A stretch of 64,000 nucleotides of DNA, from NCBI RefSeq assembly GCF_010667655.1, contig NZ_WHZU01000004.1:62001-126000 (forward strand), read 5' to 3'. Shown one piece after another: positions 1 to 8,693 of this stretch. The DNA comes from Bifidobacterium saimiriisciurei (GTDB taxonomy: Bacteria; Actinomycetota; Actinomycetes; Actinomycetales; Bifidobacteriaceae). Under the pieces are notes generated by a model. It did not search any database and was not told the DNA's origin. It saw nothing but the letters and a program-made list of their open reading frames with translations. A program made the translations under genes and the position numbers. Numbering within the stretch: the first letter of the stretch is position 1; the number at the start of each line of letters is the position of its first letter.

Positions 1-984
1 CAGCACGCACACGAGCACGACCACGGAGGCGACGGCGCAGAACGTGTCGCGCTTCCTGCCTTCCGGCAGGTCGATCTGCGAGACCTTGGAGTAGCGGATT
101 GAGTACTTCTCGAGGATCGTCATCAGGATGATGGAGATGATCGACGGGATGAGCATGAACACGGCGATGACGGCGCCACGGTTGAAGTTCGGGATGGAGC
201 CGAGCATCTGGTTGAACAGCGTCATGGCCAGCACATCGTAGGTGCCGCCCACGGAGGTCGGGATGCCGTAATCGGTGAAGCTCAGGAAGAAGCTCTGGAT
301 GAACGCCACGCACATCGTGCCGATGAGCGGGCGCACGGTCGTCATGAAGAACGTCTTGACGTGGCTGTCGCCCATGATGTGGGAGACGATGATGAACTTC
401 TTGTCGACGAACTGGAACGAGTTGTTGATGAGCAGGAAGCAGGTCGGCAGCGTGTAGATGACGTAGCCGATGAGCAGGCCGTTGAACCCGTAGATGTCGA
501 ACAGCTGGTGGCCGAACAGCTTGGTGATCAGGCCCTCCTTGCCGAATGAGTAGATGATGGCGAAGCCGTACGTGATGGTCGGCAGCAGCATCGGCACCTG
601 CGTGAGCAGGGCGATGGCCTTCTTGAACTTCGGCGGCAGGTTCGTGCAGTTGACGGCGTAGGCCAGCAGGAACGCCAGCAGCATGGCCACGAGGGCGGCG
701 GCCGCGGCGACCTTGAGGCTGTTGAACACGGAGGTGAGGAACTCGGGCCGTGCGAGGATGGCCGCGTAGTTCTCCATGGTGGCCGCGCCGCTTCCGGTCT
801 GGAACGACTTGGCGAGCACGAGGATCATCGGCACCACCAGGAAGATGGCGAAGATGACGGTGACGGCGACGAGCAGGGCGGTCAGCTCGGGCTGCCGCGG
901 CTTCATCGGGCGGGGTTCGTGGTTTTTGATCTCAGGCGCGATGTTCGGCAATTGCTTGCCGGCCTGAATGGATTCGACGCTCAT
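1..984 (-). CDS. ABC transporter permease, 3' part beyond the window
   Basis: Inner-membrane permease of a binding-protein-dependent importer. Translation from the ATG at 984 gives a short polar N-terminus and several hydrophobic segments. Near residue 205 is a cytoplasmic loop (MGDSHVKTFFMTTVRPL) that matches the ATPase-contacting EAA region of Fe3+/spermidine/phosphonate-type permeases. No stop codon occurs before base 1, so at least 328 codons are present, and a further membrane region is starting at the edge. A fused two-domain permease of about 550 residues is likely. The gene starts 2 bases after the stop of the ATPase gene, so the two are co-transcribed and probably translationally coupled. 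The substrate cannot be read from the sequence; iron, polyamine and aminoethylphosphonate are all possible. No binding-protein gene is visible in the window. Confidence 0.8.
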   Translation of the reverse strand, partial: MSVESIQAGKQLPNIAPEIKNHEPRPMKPRQPELTALLVAVTVIFAIFLVVPMILVLAKSFQTGSGAATMENYAAILARPEFLTSVFNSLKVAAAAALVAMLLAFLLAYAVNCTNLPPKFKKAIALLTQVPMLLPTITYGFAIIYSFGKEGLITKLFGHQLFDIYGFNGLLIGYVIYTLPTCFLLINNSFQFVDKKFIIVSHIMGDSHVKTFFMTTVRPLIGTMCVAFIQSFFLSFTDYGIPTSVGGTYDVLAMTLFNQMLGSIPNFNRGAVIAVFMLIPSIISIILMTILEKYSIRYSKVSQIDLPEGRKRDTFCAVASVVVLVCVL

Positions 985-986
985 GC

Positions 987-1778
987 TCAGGCCTCCTGTC
1001 CGGCGAGGGCGGGCTGCTTGGCGGCGGGGGAGCCGTCCTCGTTGAACAGCGTGTAGATGTTGTTGCGCTTGACCTCCAGCTGGTGGAGGATGAACTTGCG
1101 CACGAACTCGCTGGCCGGATGGTGGATGATGTCGTCGGGCGAGGCGAACTGGGCGATCCTGCCCTGGTTGAGGATCAGTACCTTGTCGCTCATCGTGCAG
1201 GCCTCCTCGGGATCGTGGGTGACCATGATCGTGGTGAGGTTGTACTGGTTGACGATCTGCTTGATCTTCGACTTGATGGACTCCTTGATGACGCCGTCCA
1301 GTGCGGAGAGCGGCTCGTCGAGCAGCAGCAGCTTCGGCTTCATCACCAGCGTGCGGGCGAGGGCCACGCGCTGCTTCTGGCCGCCGGAGAGCTCGTCGAT
1401 CTTCTTGGTCAGATGCTCCTCGAGACCGAGCAGCGAGATCATCTCCTTGATCTCCTTCTCGGTGGAGATGCCGGGGTTGTTCTTCAGACCGTACGTGATG
1501 TTCTCGTAGGCGTTGAGGTTCGGGAACAGCGCGTAGTCCTGGAACACGATGTTGAATCCGCGCTTCTCCATCGGCACGTTCGTCAGGTCCTCGCCGTTGT
1601 AGACGATCTGCCCGCTGGTCGGCTGCGAGATACCGAGGATGATGTTCAGCAGCGTGGTCTTGCCGCCGCCGGAAGGACCGAGGATCGACATGATCTGGCC
1701 GTCCCCAATGGCCAGTGAGATGCCGTTGAGCACATGGGTGTCACCAAACGACTTGGTGATGTCCTTGAGTTCCAACAT
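987..1778 (-). CDS. ABC transporter ATP-binding protein
   Basis: ATPase of the importer whose permease follows. It has a Walker A motif (GPSGGGKT, near residues 34-41 from this start), the signature LSGGQ, a Walker B run LLLLDEP and the switch histidine in VTHDPEE. The C-terminal tail of about 30 residues is short, unlike the long TOBE tails of the sugar and Fe3+ subfamilies. An upstream in-frame GTG at 1793 would add five residues. I chose the ATG at 1778 because GAAAGG lies seven bases before it and this start removes an unlikely N-terminal extension. Protein length is 263 aa. The RpiR regulator upstream on the same strand is the obvious candidate controller. Confidence 0.85.
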   Translation of the reverse strand: MLELKDITKSFGDTHVLNGISLAIGDGQIMSILGPSGGGKTTLLNIILGISQPTSGQIVYNGEDLTNVPMEKRGFNIVFQDYALFPNLNAYENITYGLKNNPGISTEKEIKEMISLLGLEEHLTKKIDELSGGQKQRVALARTLVMKPKLLLLDEPLSALDGVIKESIKSKIKQIVNQYNLTTIMVTHDPEEACTMSDKVLILNQGRIAQFASPDDIIHHPASEFVRKFILHQLEVKRNNIYTLFNEDGSPAAKQPALAGQEA

Positions 1779-2045
1779 GATGTTGCCTTTCACGGAACAT
1801 TGACCGGTTCCGCACGGTGTGATGGTCTGTATGTCTTTACTGCAAAATTCGTGACTTACACATGTTCATTTGTATGGAGATCAGGTGTTTCCCCGACTTC
1901 CTCTACGATTCTGGCATCGAAATCGGCGGCGATGGGAGGCCTGCGCTGAAGCTTTGAGGAAACCAAGGTGAACAGCAAACGAACTTACGCGTCGAGCATG
2001 TAGTTTCTTGTGTTTTTCGATTGACTATGTAAATGGATTACATAT
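1779..2045. other. Intergenic region upstream of the ABC operon
   Basis: No credible gene is present. This A/T-richer stretch must hold the promoter of the ABC operon on the minus strand, because a terminator closes the regulator gene behind it. An inverted repeat ATGTAA-N5-TTACAT at 2027-2043 is the only clear dyad and could be an operator; no binding site is proven. Confidence 0.4.
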
Positions 2046-2081
2046 GAAAAGGCCTCGGATTCGCAAGGAACCCGAGGCCTT
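2046..2081 (-). terminator. Intrinsic terminator of the RpiR-type regulator
   Basis: Ten-base stem AAGGCCTCGG / CCGAGGCCTT (2049-2058 with 2072-2081), followed on the minus strand by TTTTCATA. It lies 15 bases past the regulator's stop codon. Confidence 0.85.
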
Positions 2082-2095
2082 GATATGAAAACCGT

Positions 2096-2962
2096 TCAGC
2101 CGTGGAACACGCGGTCGCGGATGTAGCGTCCGGAGTCGTCCAGCGCGGACGAGTACCTGGTGTAGTTGCTCAATATGAGCCCCATGTACAGCATGTCGAC
2201 GATCGCGACGTGCGAGACCCTGGAGAAGATGGCGTTGCCGTAGATCGTGCGCTCGCCATGCCCGGCGCACAGGCAGATGTCCGCCCAGTTGGCGAGCGGC
2301 GTGCCCGACGAATTGGTCACGGCGATGGTCTTCGCCCCCTGGTTGCGTGCCAGACGCAGCGCCTTGACGGTATCGTCGGAGCTGCCGGAGTACGAGAACG
2401 CCACCGCCGCGTCCTCGTCGGTGAGATGTCCGGCGGAGATCTGCTGCATGTAGGCGTCAGTGTGCATGCGGCACTGCAGGCCGAGATACGTGAGCTTCGT
2501 CAGCAGGTCGTTGGCCGGGACCATGGAGTTCTCCACGCCGTAGATATCGATGACGCGCGCCTTGCCCAGGGCGTTGACCGCCTTGTGGAATTCCTTGAGC
2601 GACAACGAATCGAGCATGTCGTCCAGCATGGATTTCGCCCCGGCCGCGGCGCGCGCCGGAACGTCGTCGATGCTGTCCCACGGATGCAGGTCGAATCCTT
2701 CGAGCGGATCGAACGACTGCGCGTTGTCCGTCGGATGCCGGAGCACATAGCGCATCTCCCGGTAGCCGTTGAACCCGAGCTTTCGGGCGAAGCGGATGAC
2801 CGTCGGCTGGCTCACCGACGCCGCGTCGGCCAGCTCGGAGACGGTGAGCGAGGCTATCTCGTCGTAATGGTCCCGGATGTACGAGGCCACGGACTTCTCC
2901 GCGGGACGAAGCGCGGAATAGATGTTGCTGATGCGCTGCCGAATATCGACCGGAACGCCCAC
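2096..2962 (-). CDS. MurR/RpiR family transcriptional regulator
   Basis: Cytoplasmic DNA-binding regulator with an N-terminal helix-turn-helix of the RpiR type (VSQPTVIRFARKLGFNGY, about residues 50-67) and a C-terminal SIS sugar-phosphate-binding domain (AVAFSYSGSSDDTVKAL, then AKTIAVTNS). Members of the family sense phosphosugars and control sugar or amino-sugar genes. The open frame extends upstream to 3106. I start at the GTG at 2962 because AAAGGGGA precedes it by a normal distance, and the resulting 288 aa is the usual family length. The gene is divergent from trmH and lies upstream of, and in the same direction as, the ABC importer, so control of that importer is likely but inferred. 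Confidence 0.85.
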   Translation of the reverse strand: MGVPVDIRQRISNIYSALRPAEKSVASYIRDHYDEIASLTVSELADAASVSQPTVIRFARKLGFNGYREMRYVLRHPTDNAQSFDPLEGFDLHPWDSIDDVPARAAAGAKSMLDDMLDSLSLKEFHKAVNALGKARVIDIYGVENSMVPANDLLTKLTYLGLQCRMHTDAYMQQISAGHLTDEDAAVAFSYSGSSDDTVKALRLARNQGAKTIAVTNSSGTPLANWADICLCAGHGERTIYGNAIFSRVSHVAIVDMLYMGLILSNYTRYSSALDDSGRYIRDRVFHG

Positions 2963-3116
2963 GTCGTCCCCTTTCGTGTCCCGAACATGCGGATTGAGAG
3001 CGGATTGAAATACCAGAACCGACAATAGCGGTCGTTTGCGTATGCATGCCCCCGCCAATCTGACGGCAATATGAATTGTTGATGAATCCGCTCCGCACGG
3101 TCCCACGCCCGTGAGT

Positions 3117-3131
3117 TACAGTTGACCCATG
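3117..3131 (+). promoter_or_regulatory. Candidate leaderless promoter of the SpoU methyltransferase
   Basis: TACAGT at 3117-3122 fits an actinobacterial -10 box and is followed by only six bases before the ATG at 3129, so transcription would begin at or next to the start codon. No Shine-Dalgarno precedes this ATG. Confidence 0.45.
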
Positions 3132-4037
3132 CCATTGACTCAAGGAACGATGACCAATCCCAATGCCGACCGCGTCCGCCGCATCGCCGAGCTGACGCGC
3201 GCCAAGACCCGCCGCAAGGTGGGCAGGATGCTGGTGGAGGCGCCCCAGGCCGTGCGCGAGGCCGTGACGTTCCATCCGGAACGCGTCGAGGACGTCTACA
3301 TCGCCATCGACGAGGACGGCAACACCGTCAGCGCGAGGGCCGCCGAGATCGCCGCATACATCATGGGCCACAAGGACGAATGCGGGGGCATCTATGTGCA
3401 CTACGTCACGCAGCGTGTGATGGACGCCATCAGCGGCGACGCCCAGGGCATCGCCGCGGTGGCGTCCACGAAGGGCATGGCCGGCCGCCTCGCCGATTTC
3501 GCCGCCGGAGGCGATAACGACGTCGACGGCCGGCGCGGCCCGTTGACCATCGCCGCATTCTGGCAGGTGCGCGACCCCGGCAACGCCGGCACGGTCATCC
3601 GCACCGCCGACGCGGCGGGCGCCGACGCCGTGGTGTTCGTGGACGACTGCGTCGACCCGCTCGGCCCCAAGGTCGTGCGATCCACCGCCGGCTCGCTGTT
3701 CCATATTCCCGTGCTGCGCGCGAGCGTCGACGAACTGTTCGCGTGGAACACCGACCACAACGCATCCGTGCTCGCGGCCGACGTGCGCGGCACGGGAGAC
3801 CTGAAGCCGGTGCCGCTGCCCGAGCTGCTCGCCGCCGAACCGAAGGACGATGCGCACACGTCGCGTTCGATCCTGTTCGGAAACGAGGCCCGCGGATTGG
3901 ACGACGACATCCTCGAGAGATGCGACGGCATCGTCTCCATCCCCATATACGGCAAGGCCGAATCGCTGAACCTCGCCACCAGTGCGGCGGTGCTGCTGTA
4001 TTCCCTCGCTATGTCTAGTCATGTGGGGAAAATGTGA
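3129..4037 (+). CDS. SpoU/TrmH family RNA 2'-O-methyltransferase
   Basis: SPOUT-fold methyltransferase that transfers methyl from S-adenosylmethionine to a ribose 2'-OH in rRNA or tRNA. All three SpoU motifs are visible: NPGNAGTVIRTADAAGAD (near residue 150), LFGNEARGL (near 247) and SIPIYGKAESLNLATSAAV (near 270), which form the knotted cofactor site. An N-terminal substrate-binding region precedes them; total 302 aa. Two starts are possible: ATG 3129, which would be leaderless behind TACAGT, or ATG 3150, which has AAGGA in front of it. It lies 74 bases upstream of pheS, as in other bifidobacteria. The exact target nucleotide cannot be told from sequence. Confidence 0.88.
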   Translation: MPLTQGTMTNPNADRVRRIAELTRAKTRRKVGRMLVEAPQAVREAVTFHPERVEDVYIAIDEDGNTVSARAAEIAAYIMGHKDECGGIYVHYVTQRVMDAISGDAQGIAAVASTKGMAGRLADFAAGGDNDVDGRRGPLTIAAFWQVRDPGNAGTVIRTADAAGADAVVFVDDCVDPLGPKVVRSTAGSLFHIPVLRASVDELFAWNTDHNASVLAADVRGTGDLKPVPLPELLAAEPKDDAHTSRSILFGNEARGLDDDILERCDGIVSIPIYGKAESLNLATSAAVLLYSLAMSSHVGKM

Positions 4038-4111
4038 GATTGGTGTTTCGCGTGTATGCCACGCGATATGCAGTTGTGTAAGCGAAATTTTGCCAACGGA
4101 AAGGTGTCCCT

Positions 4112-5179
4112 GTGGCAGATATTGCAACCTTCGACGCCCAGGCGGTGACGGCAGACGTCGCCGAGGGTATCGAAAAGATTCAGAACGCCTCCACACTGGA
4201 GGAATTGAAGGCTTTGAAGTCCCGCTACGCCGGGGCTGATTCGGCGATGACCAAGGCCAGCAAGGCCATCGGCGGTCTGCCGAAGGACCAGAAGAAGGAC
4301 GCGGGCAAGCTCATGGGCAAGCTGCGTGCCGATTTCGGCCGCGCGTTCGGAGCCAAGGAGGCCGAGGTCAAGCAGGCCGCGGAAAAGGCCAGGCTCGCCG
4401 CCGAGACGGTCGACATGACCCAGCCCGTGCGCCGCCACCCGCTCGGCGCCCGCCACCCGCTGCCCAAGCTGCTCGAGGACGTCGAGGACTTCTTCGTCTC
4501 CATGGGCTGGCAGATCGCCGACGGTCCCGAGGTGGAGACCGAATGGTACGACTTCGACGCCCTGAACTTCGGCCCCGACCACCCGGCCCGCCAGATGCAG
4601 GATACCTTCTACGTCAAGGGCAACCAGGCCAAGGACGCCGCCGGATTCGTCGGCTCCAACATGGTCATGCGCACGCAGACCTCCTCCGACCAGGTCCGCG
4701 CCCTGCTCACCCGCGGCGTGCCGCTGTACATCGCCAGCCCCGGCCGTGTGTTCCGCACCGACGAGCTCGACGCCACGCACACCCCGGTCTTCCACCAGTG
4801 CGAGGCGCTCGCCGTCGACAAGCACCTGACCATGGCGAACCTCAAGGGCGTGCTCGACAAGCTCGCCGTCGCCATGTTCGGCCCCGAGGCCAAGACCCGA
4901 CTGCGTCCGAGCTACTTCCCGTTCACCGAGCCGAGCGCCGAGCTCGACCTGTGGTTCCCCGACAAGAAGGGCGGCGCCGGCTGGCTCGAATGGGGCGGCT
5001 GCGGCATGGTGAACCCGAACGTGCTCAAGTCCGCCGGCATCGACCCGGACGTCTACACCGGCTTCGCGTTCGGCGTGGGCATGGAGCGCACGCTGCTGCT
5101 GCGCCACGACATCAACGACATGCACGATCTGGTCGAGGGCGACGTGCGTTTCAGCGAACAGTTTGTTATGGGGGAGTGA
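4112..5179 (+). CDS. pheS: Phenylalanine-tRNA ligase alpha subunit
   Basis: Catalytic subunit of the alpha2-beta2 class II synthetase that charges tRNA-Phe. It has an N-terminal coiled-coil arm (about residues 1-100), class II motif 2 ([19 protein letters not shown]) and motif 3 ([17 protein letters not shown]) at the C-terminus. At 355 aa it is of normal size for the family. It starts at GTG 4112 with GGAAAGG upstream. pheT follows after six bases, so the two subunits are made from one transcript. The short spacer before it contains only a weak six-base-pair hairpin (4049-4065), and no T-box or leader peptide is seen. Confidence 0.97.
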   Translation: MADIATFDAQAVTADVAEGIEKIQNASTLEELKALKSRYAGADSAMTKASKAIGGLPKDQKKDAGKLMGKLRADFGRAFGAKEAEVKQAAEKARLAAETVDMTQPVRRHPLGARHPLPKLLEDVEDFFVSMGWQIADGPEVETEWYDFDALNFGPDHPARQMQDTFYVKGNQAKDAAGFVGSNMVMRTQTSSDQVRALLTRGVPLYIASPGRVFRTDELDATHTPVFHQCEALAVDKHLTMANLKGVLDKLAVAMFGPEAKTRLRPSYFPFTEPSAELDLWFPDKKGGAGWLEWGGCGMVNPNVLKSAGIDPDVYTGFAFGVGMERTLLLRHDINDMHDLVEGDVRFSEQFVMGE

Positions 5180-5185
5180 ATCCAC

Positions 5186-7801
5186 ATGCCAATGATTGAT
5201 ATTGACTGGCTCAAGGACCATGTCGAAGTCCCCGAAGGCCTGACGTACGAACAGCTCGCCAAGGACCTGGTGAGGGTCGGCCTTGAGGAGGAGGAGATCC
5301 ACCAGTCCCAGGTGACCGGACCCATCGTGGTCGGCTACGTGGTGGATGCCACCCCGGAGCCGCAGAAGAACGGCAAGACCATCAACTGGTGCCACGTGGA
5401 CGTCGGCGACGAATACAACGACGTCGACGAGAACGGCAACAAGGTGCCGCGCGGCATCGTGTGCGGCGCGCCCAACATGGCCGCCGGCGAGAAGGTCGTC
5501 GTGACCCTGCCGGGCGCCGTGCTGCCGGGCGACTTCCGCATCGAGCCTCGCAAGACCTACGGCCACATCTCCGACGGCATGTGCGCCTCCGAGCGCGAGC
5601 TCGGCCTCGGCGACAGCCACAACGGCATCATCCTGCTGCGCGAATACGGCTTCTCCAAGGAGGAGTATGAGGCGCTCAAGCCGGGTGACGACGCCATGGA
5701 GCTGCTGCACATGAACAACCCCGTGCTGGAGATCAACATCACGCCGGACCGCGGCTATGCGTTCTCCTACCGTGGCGTGGCCCGCGAATACCATCACTCC
5801 ACCGGCGCCAAGTACACCGATCCGGTAATCGGCCTGAACGAGAAGGCCCCCGCCGAGCCGAAGGGCATCGACGGCCAGGCCGAACACGACATGGACGTGC
5901 TCATCGAGGACAACCACCCGATTCACGGCGTCGTCGGCTGCGACCGCTACTACGGCCGCATCGTGCGCGGGTTCAACCCCGCCGCCCCGACGCCGAACTG
6001 GATGCGCCGCCGCCTGATCCGCGCCGGCATGCGCTCCATCTCGCTTGCCGTGGACGTGACCAACTACGTGATGCTCGACCTCGGTCAGCCGCTGCACGCC
6101 TACGACCTGAACAAGATCGAAGGCCCGGTCGTGGTCCGTCGTGCCAACGAGGGCGAGGAGCTCACCACCCTCGACGAGAAGAACCACAAGCTCAGCCCCG
6201 AGGACCTGCTCATCACCGATTCGCCGAACGGCGAGCACGGCTCGCGCATCCTCGGACTTGCCGGCGTGATGGGCGGCCTGTACGGCGAGGTCACCTCGGA
6301 GACCACCGACCTGTTCATCGAGGCCGCGCACTTCGACCAGGTGTCCATCGCCCGCTCCGCCCGCCGTCACAAGACCCCGTCCGAGGCGTCCCGTCGCTTC
6401 GAGCGCGGCGTCGACACGCAGCTGCAGCCCGCGGCCGTGGAGAAGGCCGTCGAGCTGCTCACCCGCTACGGCGCCGGCGAAGGCTCGCGCACCCCGGTGG
6501 ACGTGAACAACACCAAGCGCCCGGCCGACATCCGCTTCAAGGTGAGCGAGGTCGCCCGCGTCGCCGGTCTCGACACCGACACCAACACCATCTCCGACAT
6601 CCTCACCGACATCGGCTGCAACGTCGGAGGCGGCGGCAATGGCGAGTTCTCCGTGGCCCCGCCCACGTGGCGCCCGGACCTCACCGAGCCGTGCGACCTG
6701 GTCGAGGAGGTCGCCCGACTGGTCGGCTACGATGAGATCCCCGTCACCGTGCCTGCGGTCCCGGTCACCGGCGTCACCGGTCTGACGCTCGAACAGCAGC
6801 GTCAGCGCTGGATCGCCAACACGCTCGCCCAGTACGGTCTCGTGGAGACGCTGAGCTACCCGTTCGTCGGCGATGCCGACTACAAGGCGTTCGCCATCGA
6901 CGCCGAGGCCATCAAGCCCGTCAGCGTCGAGATCGCCAACCCGCTGGCCGGCGACCGTCCGTTCCTGCGCCGTTCGCTGCTGCCCACGCTCGCCCGCACC
7001 GTGCAGCGCAACATCCGCCGCGGCCTGATGGACGTGAGCCTGTACGAGATCGGCCATGTGTTCCTGTGGGATCCCGAGGCCCCGGCCATCCCGGCGCTGC
7101 CCGGCGGCGTCAAGCCGACCGACGAGCAGCTCGCCGCGCTCGACGCCGGCCTGCCCGAGCAGCCGCAGCACGTCGCCGCCATCCTCACCGGCAAGGCCGA
7201 AAACTCCGGCTGGCTGGGCGAGACGCGTGACGTCGACTGGTCCGACGCCGTCGAGGCCGTCATGCGCGTTTCCGACCGTCTCGGCGCCAAGCTGCAGCTC
7301 AAGCAGCCCGCCGCCGAGGACGTTCCGGCCACCTGGCACCCCGGACGCTTCGCCGAGGTCGTGCTGCCCGATGGCACGAAGGTCGGCACGGTCGGCGAAT
7401 TCCATCCGCACGTCAACGAGGCCCTGGGCTTCCCAGAGCACTCCGCCGCGTTCGAGCTGAATCTCTCCGCCTTGCTGCCGGCCCTGAACGACAAGCCGGT
7501 GCAGGCCAGGCCGATCTCCACCTTTCCGCCGGTCCGTCAGGACCTGGCGTTCACGGTGCCGGCCGAGGTCACCGCCCAGCAGCTCAGCGATGCGATTCGC
7601 GCGGCCGCCGGCGACAGCCTCGAGTCCATCGAGCTGTTCGATGTCTTCACCGGCGATCAGGTGGGCGAGGGCGCGAAGTCGCTGGCATTCGCCGTCACGT
7701 TCCGGTCCCCGGACAAGACGCTCGAATCCTCCGACAGCGAGGCCATCCGCAAGGCGATCGTGGAGAAGGCCGCCGAGCTCGGCGCGCAGCTGCGCGCCTG
7801 A
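5186..7801 (+). CDS. pheT: Phenylalanine-tRNA ligase beta subunit
   Basis: Partner of PheS, responsible for tRNA binding and editing. At 871 aa it shows the usual order: an EMAP/OB-type tRNA-binding domain (about residues 40-160, with NGKTINWCHVDVG and GIVCGAPNMAAGE), the B3/B4 editing region (about 215-420), the B5 domain, a catalytic-like core, and a C-terminal ferredoxin-fold anticodon-binding domain starting near FPPVRQDLAFTVPAE. It starts at ATG 5186 with GGGGGAG upstream, directly behind pheS. Three hairpins follow the stop codon. Nothing unusual is seen inside the gene. Confidence 0.97.
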   Translation: MPMIDIDWLKDHVEVPEGLTYEQLAKDLVRVGLEEEEIHQSQVTGPIVVGYVVDATPEPQKNGKTINWCHVDVGDEYNDVDENGNKVPRGIVCGAPNMAAGEKVVVTLPGAVLPGDFRIEPRKTYGHISDGMCASERELGLGDSHNGIILLREYGFSKEEYEALKPGDDAMELLHMNNPVLEINITPDRGYAFSYRGVAREYHHSTGAKYTDPVIGLNEKAPAEPKGIDGQAEHDMDVLIEDNHPIHGVVGCDRYYGRIVRGFNPAAPTPNWMRRRLIRAGMRSISLAVDVTNYVMLDLGQPLHAYDLNKIEGPVVVRRANEGEELTTLDEKNHKLSPEDLLITDSPNGEHGSRILGLAGVMGGLYGEVTSETTDLFIEAAHFDQVSIARSARRHKTPSEASRRFERGVDTQLQPAAVEKAVELLTRYGAGEGSRTPVDVNNTKRPADIRFKVSEVARVAGLDTDTNTISDILTDIGCNVGGGGNGEFSVAPPTWRPDLTEPCDLVEEVARLVGYDEIPVTVPAVPVTGVTGLTLEQQRQRWIANTLAQYGLVETLSYPFVGDADYKAFAIDAEAIKPVSVEIANPLAGDRPFLRRSLLPTLARTVQRNIRRGLMDVSLYEIGHVFLWDPEAPAIPALPGGVKPTDEQLAALDAGLPEQPQHVAAILTGKAENSGWLGETRDVDWSDAVEAVMRVSDRLGAKLQLKQPAAEDVPATWHPGRFAEVVLPDGTKVGTVGEFHPHVNEALGFPEHSAAFELNLSALLPALNDKPVQARPISTFPPVRQDLAFTVPAEVTAQQLSDAIRAAAGDSLESIELFDVFTGDQVGEGAKSLAFAVTFRSPDKTLESSDSEAIRKAIVEKAAELGAQLRA

Positions 7802-7807
7802 TTCGAT

Positions 7808-7906
7808 GGGATGCGGCCGGGCATCGAGCCGAACCGCATCCCGTGGCTCCCTCCGCCGCCCATAGGGCGTGACGGAGGGAGCCACGACGGCCGGTACGGC
7901 CGTCTT
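7808..7906 (+). terminator. Three consecutive hairpins after pheT
   Basis: Three GC-rich stems follow pheT: GGGATGCGG/CCGCATCCC (7808-7816 with 7834-7842), a perfect 13-bp stem GTGGCTCCCTCCG (7843-7855 with 7873-7885), and GACGGCCG-GTA-CGGCCGTC (7886-7904). Only two T residues follow, so this is a weak or composite terminator or an mRNA 3'-end stabiliser. Confidence 0.6.
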
Positions 7907-7968
7907 CCACTCTTACACTGCGGGCGGAATCCTGTGATTTCCCCGCAGTTACTGCTATCAAGGGAACT

Positions 7969-8550
7969 ATGAACCGCATCGTATGGAACAGCCAGAGCGA
8001 CGGACCCGCTCCGCAGCAGCCCGCCTACGGTGGCGCACCACGGCAGGACCAGCCGCAATACGGCCAGTACAAGGAGCCGGAATACGGCGAGATGGCCAGC
8101 CGATATCCAGGCTGGAACCCCTATGTATATGGAGCCCCCGAACCTGAGCCGAGCGACAAGGACGAAGCGGACGGTGAGCGTCGGAATCCGAAGGTGCCGG
8201 GCGGTCCGGGCAATGCCGGCGACAATTACCGCAACGGCATCGATCTCGACGATCCCGTGCAGAACCCGTTGTACGGGCGCTGGGACCCGGCCGCCATCAT
8301 CGCCTTCATCTCGGCGCTGATCGGAGTTCCCGTCCTGCCCGTGCTGCTCGGCGCCTTCGCCATATACCGTTCCGGGCTCTTCCGCATGAAGGGCAGGGCA
8401 TTGGCCGTCGCCGCCGTGATCATCGGGCTGCTGACCACCGCTTTCGACATCTATGTGATGGCGACAGGCATCGACCCCTATCAGCTGATATATCAGCTGT
8501 ACGGCATCGACATGGGCGGCTCGTCGGGCTCGGGGGAGACCTCGGTCTGA
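7969..8550 (+). CDS. Small membrane protein with proline/glutamine/tyrosine-rich N-terminus (DUF4190-like)
   Basis: This 193-aa protein of unknown function has two parts. Residues 1 to about 100 are hydrophilic and disordered, rich in Pro, Gln, Tyr and Gly. The C-terminal half has two transmembrane segments (IIAFISALIGVPVLPVLLGA and LAVAAVIIGLLTTAFDIYVM) joined by a short basic loop, followed by a Gly/Ser tail. This topology matches the actinobacterial DUF4190-type proteins, which are often linked to the cell envelope. The start at ATG 7969 has AAGGGA in front. It stands alone between the pheT hairpins and the arginine operon promoter. Confidence 0.7.
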   Translation: MNRIVWNSQSDGPAPQQPAYGGAPRQDQPQYGQYKEPEYGEMASRYPGWNPYVYGAPEPEPSDKDEADGERRNPKVPGGPGNAGDNYRNGIDLDDPVQNPLYGRWDPAAIIAFISALIGVPVLPVLLGAFAIYRSGLFRMKGRALAVAAVIIGLLTTAFDIYVMATGIDPYQLIYQLYGIDMGGSSGSGETSV

Positions 8551-8613
8551 GCCGTGTGTTTCCGGTTGCGCGGCCGTATGTTACGGCTTGATGACATCGT
8601 GAGAAACGCGAAC

Positions 8614-8650
8614 TGCATAGTTATGCATAAGTCTGCATAGTGTGTATAAT
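8614..8650 (+). promoter_or_regulatory. Promoter with ARG-box-like motifs upstream of argC
   Basis: Perfect -10 TATAAT at 8645-8650. Immediately upstream are overlapping copies of TGCATA in both orientations (8614-8619, inverted 8622-8627, 8634-8639). This A/T-rich dyad resembles ArgR operators and would overlap the -35 region, suiting repression by the ArgR encoded in the same cluster. Confidence 0.6.
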
Positions 8651-8693
8651 CGGCGCTGTTGTAGTTTTCTAACGAACTCGAAAAGAGAGACCT

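Noticed and set aside
4038..4111. T-box or leader-peptide attenuator before pheS
   Set aside because: The gap is only 74 bases, has one weak six-base-pair stem, and no phenylalanine-rich leader peptide or T-box sequence.
4019..7885. A 1288-codon open frame on the minus strand
   Set aside because: It is antisense to pheS and pheT, has the low-complexity Gly/Val/Asp/Leu composition typical of shadow frames in GC-rich genes, and lacks an RBS.
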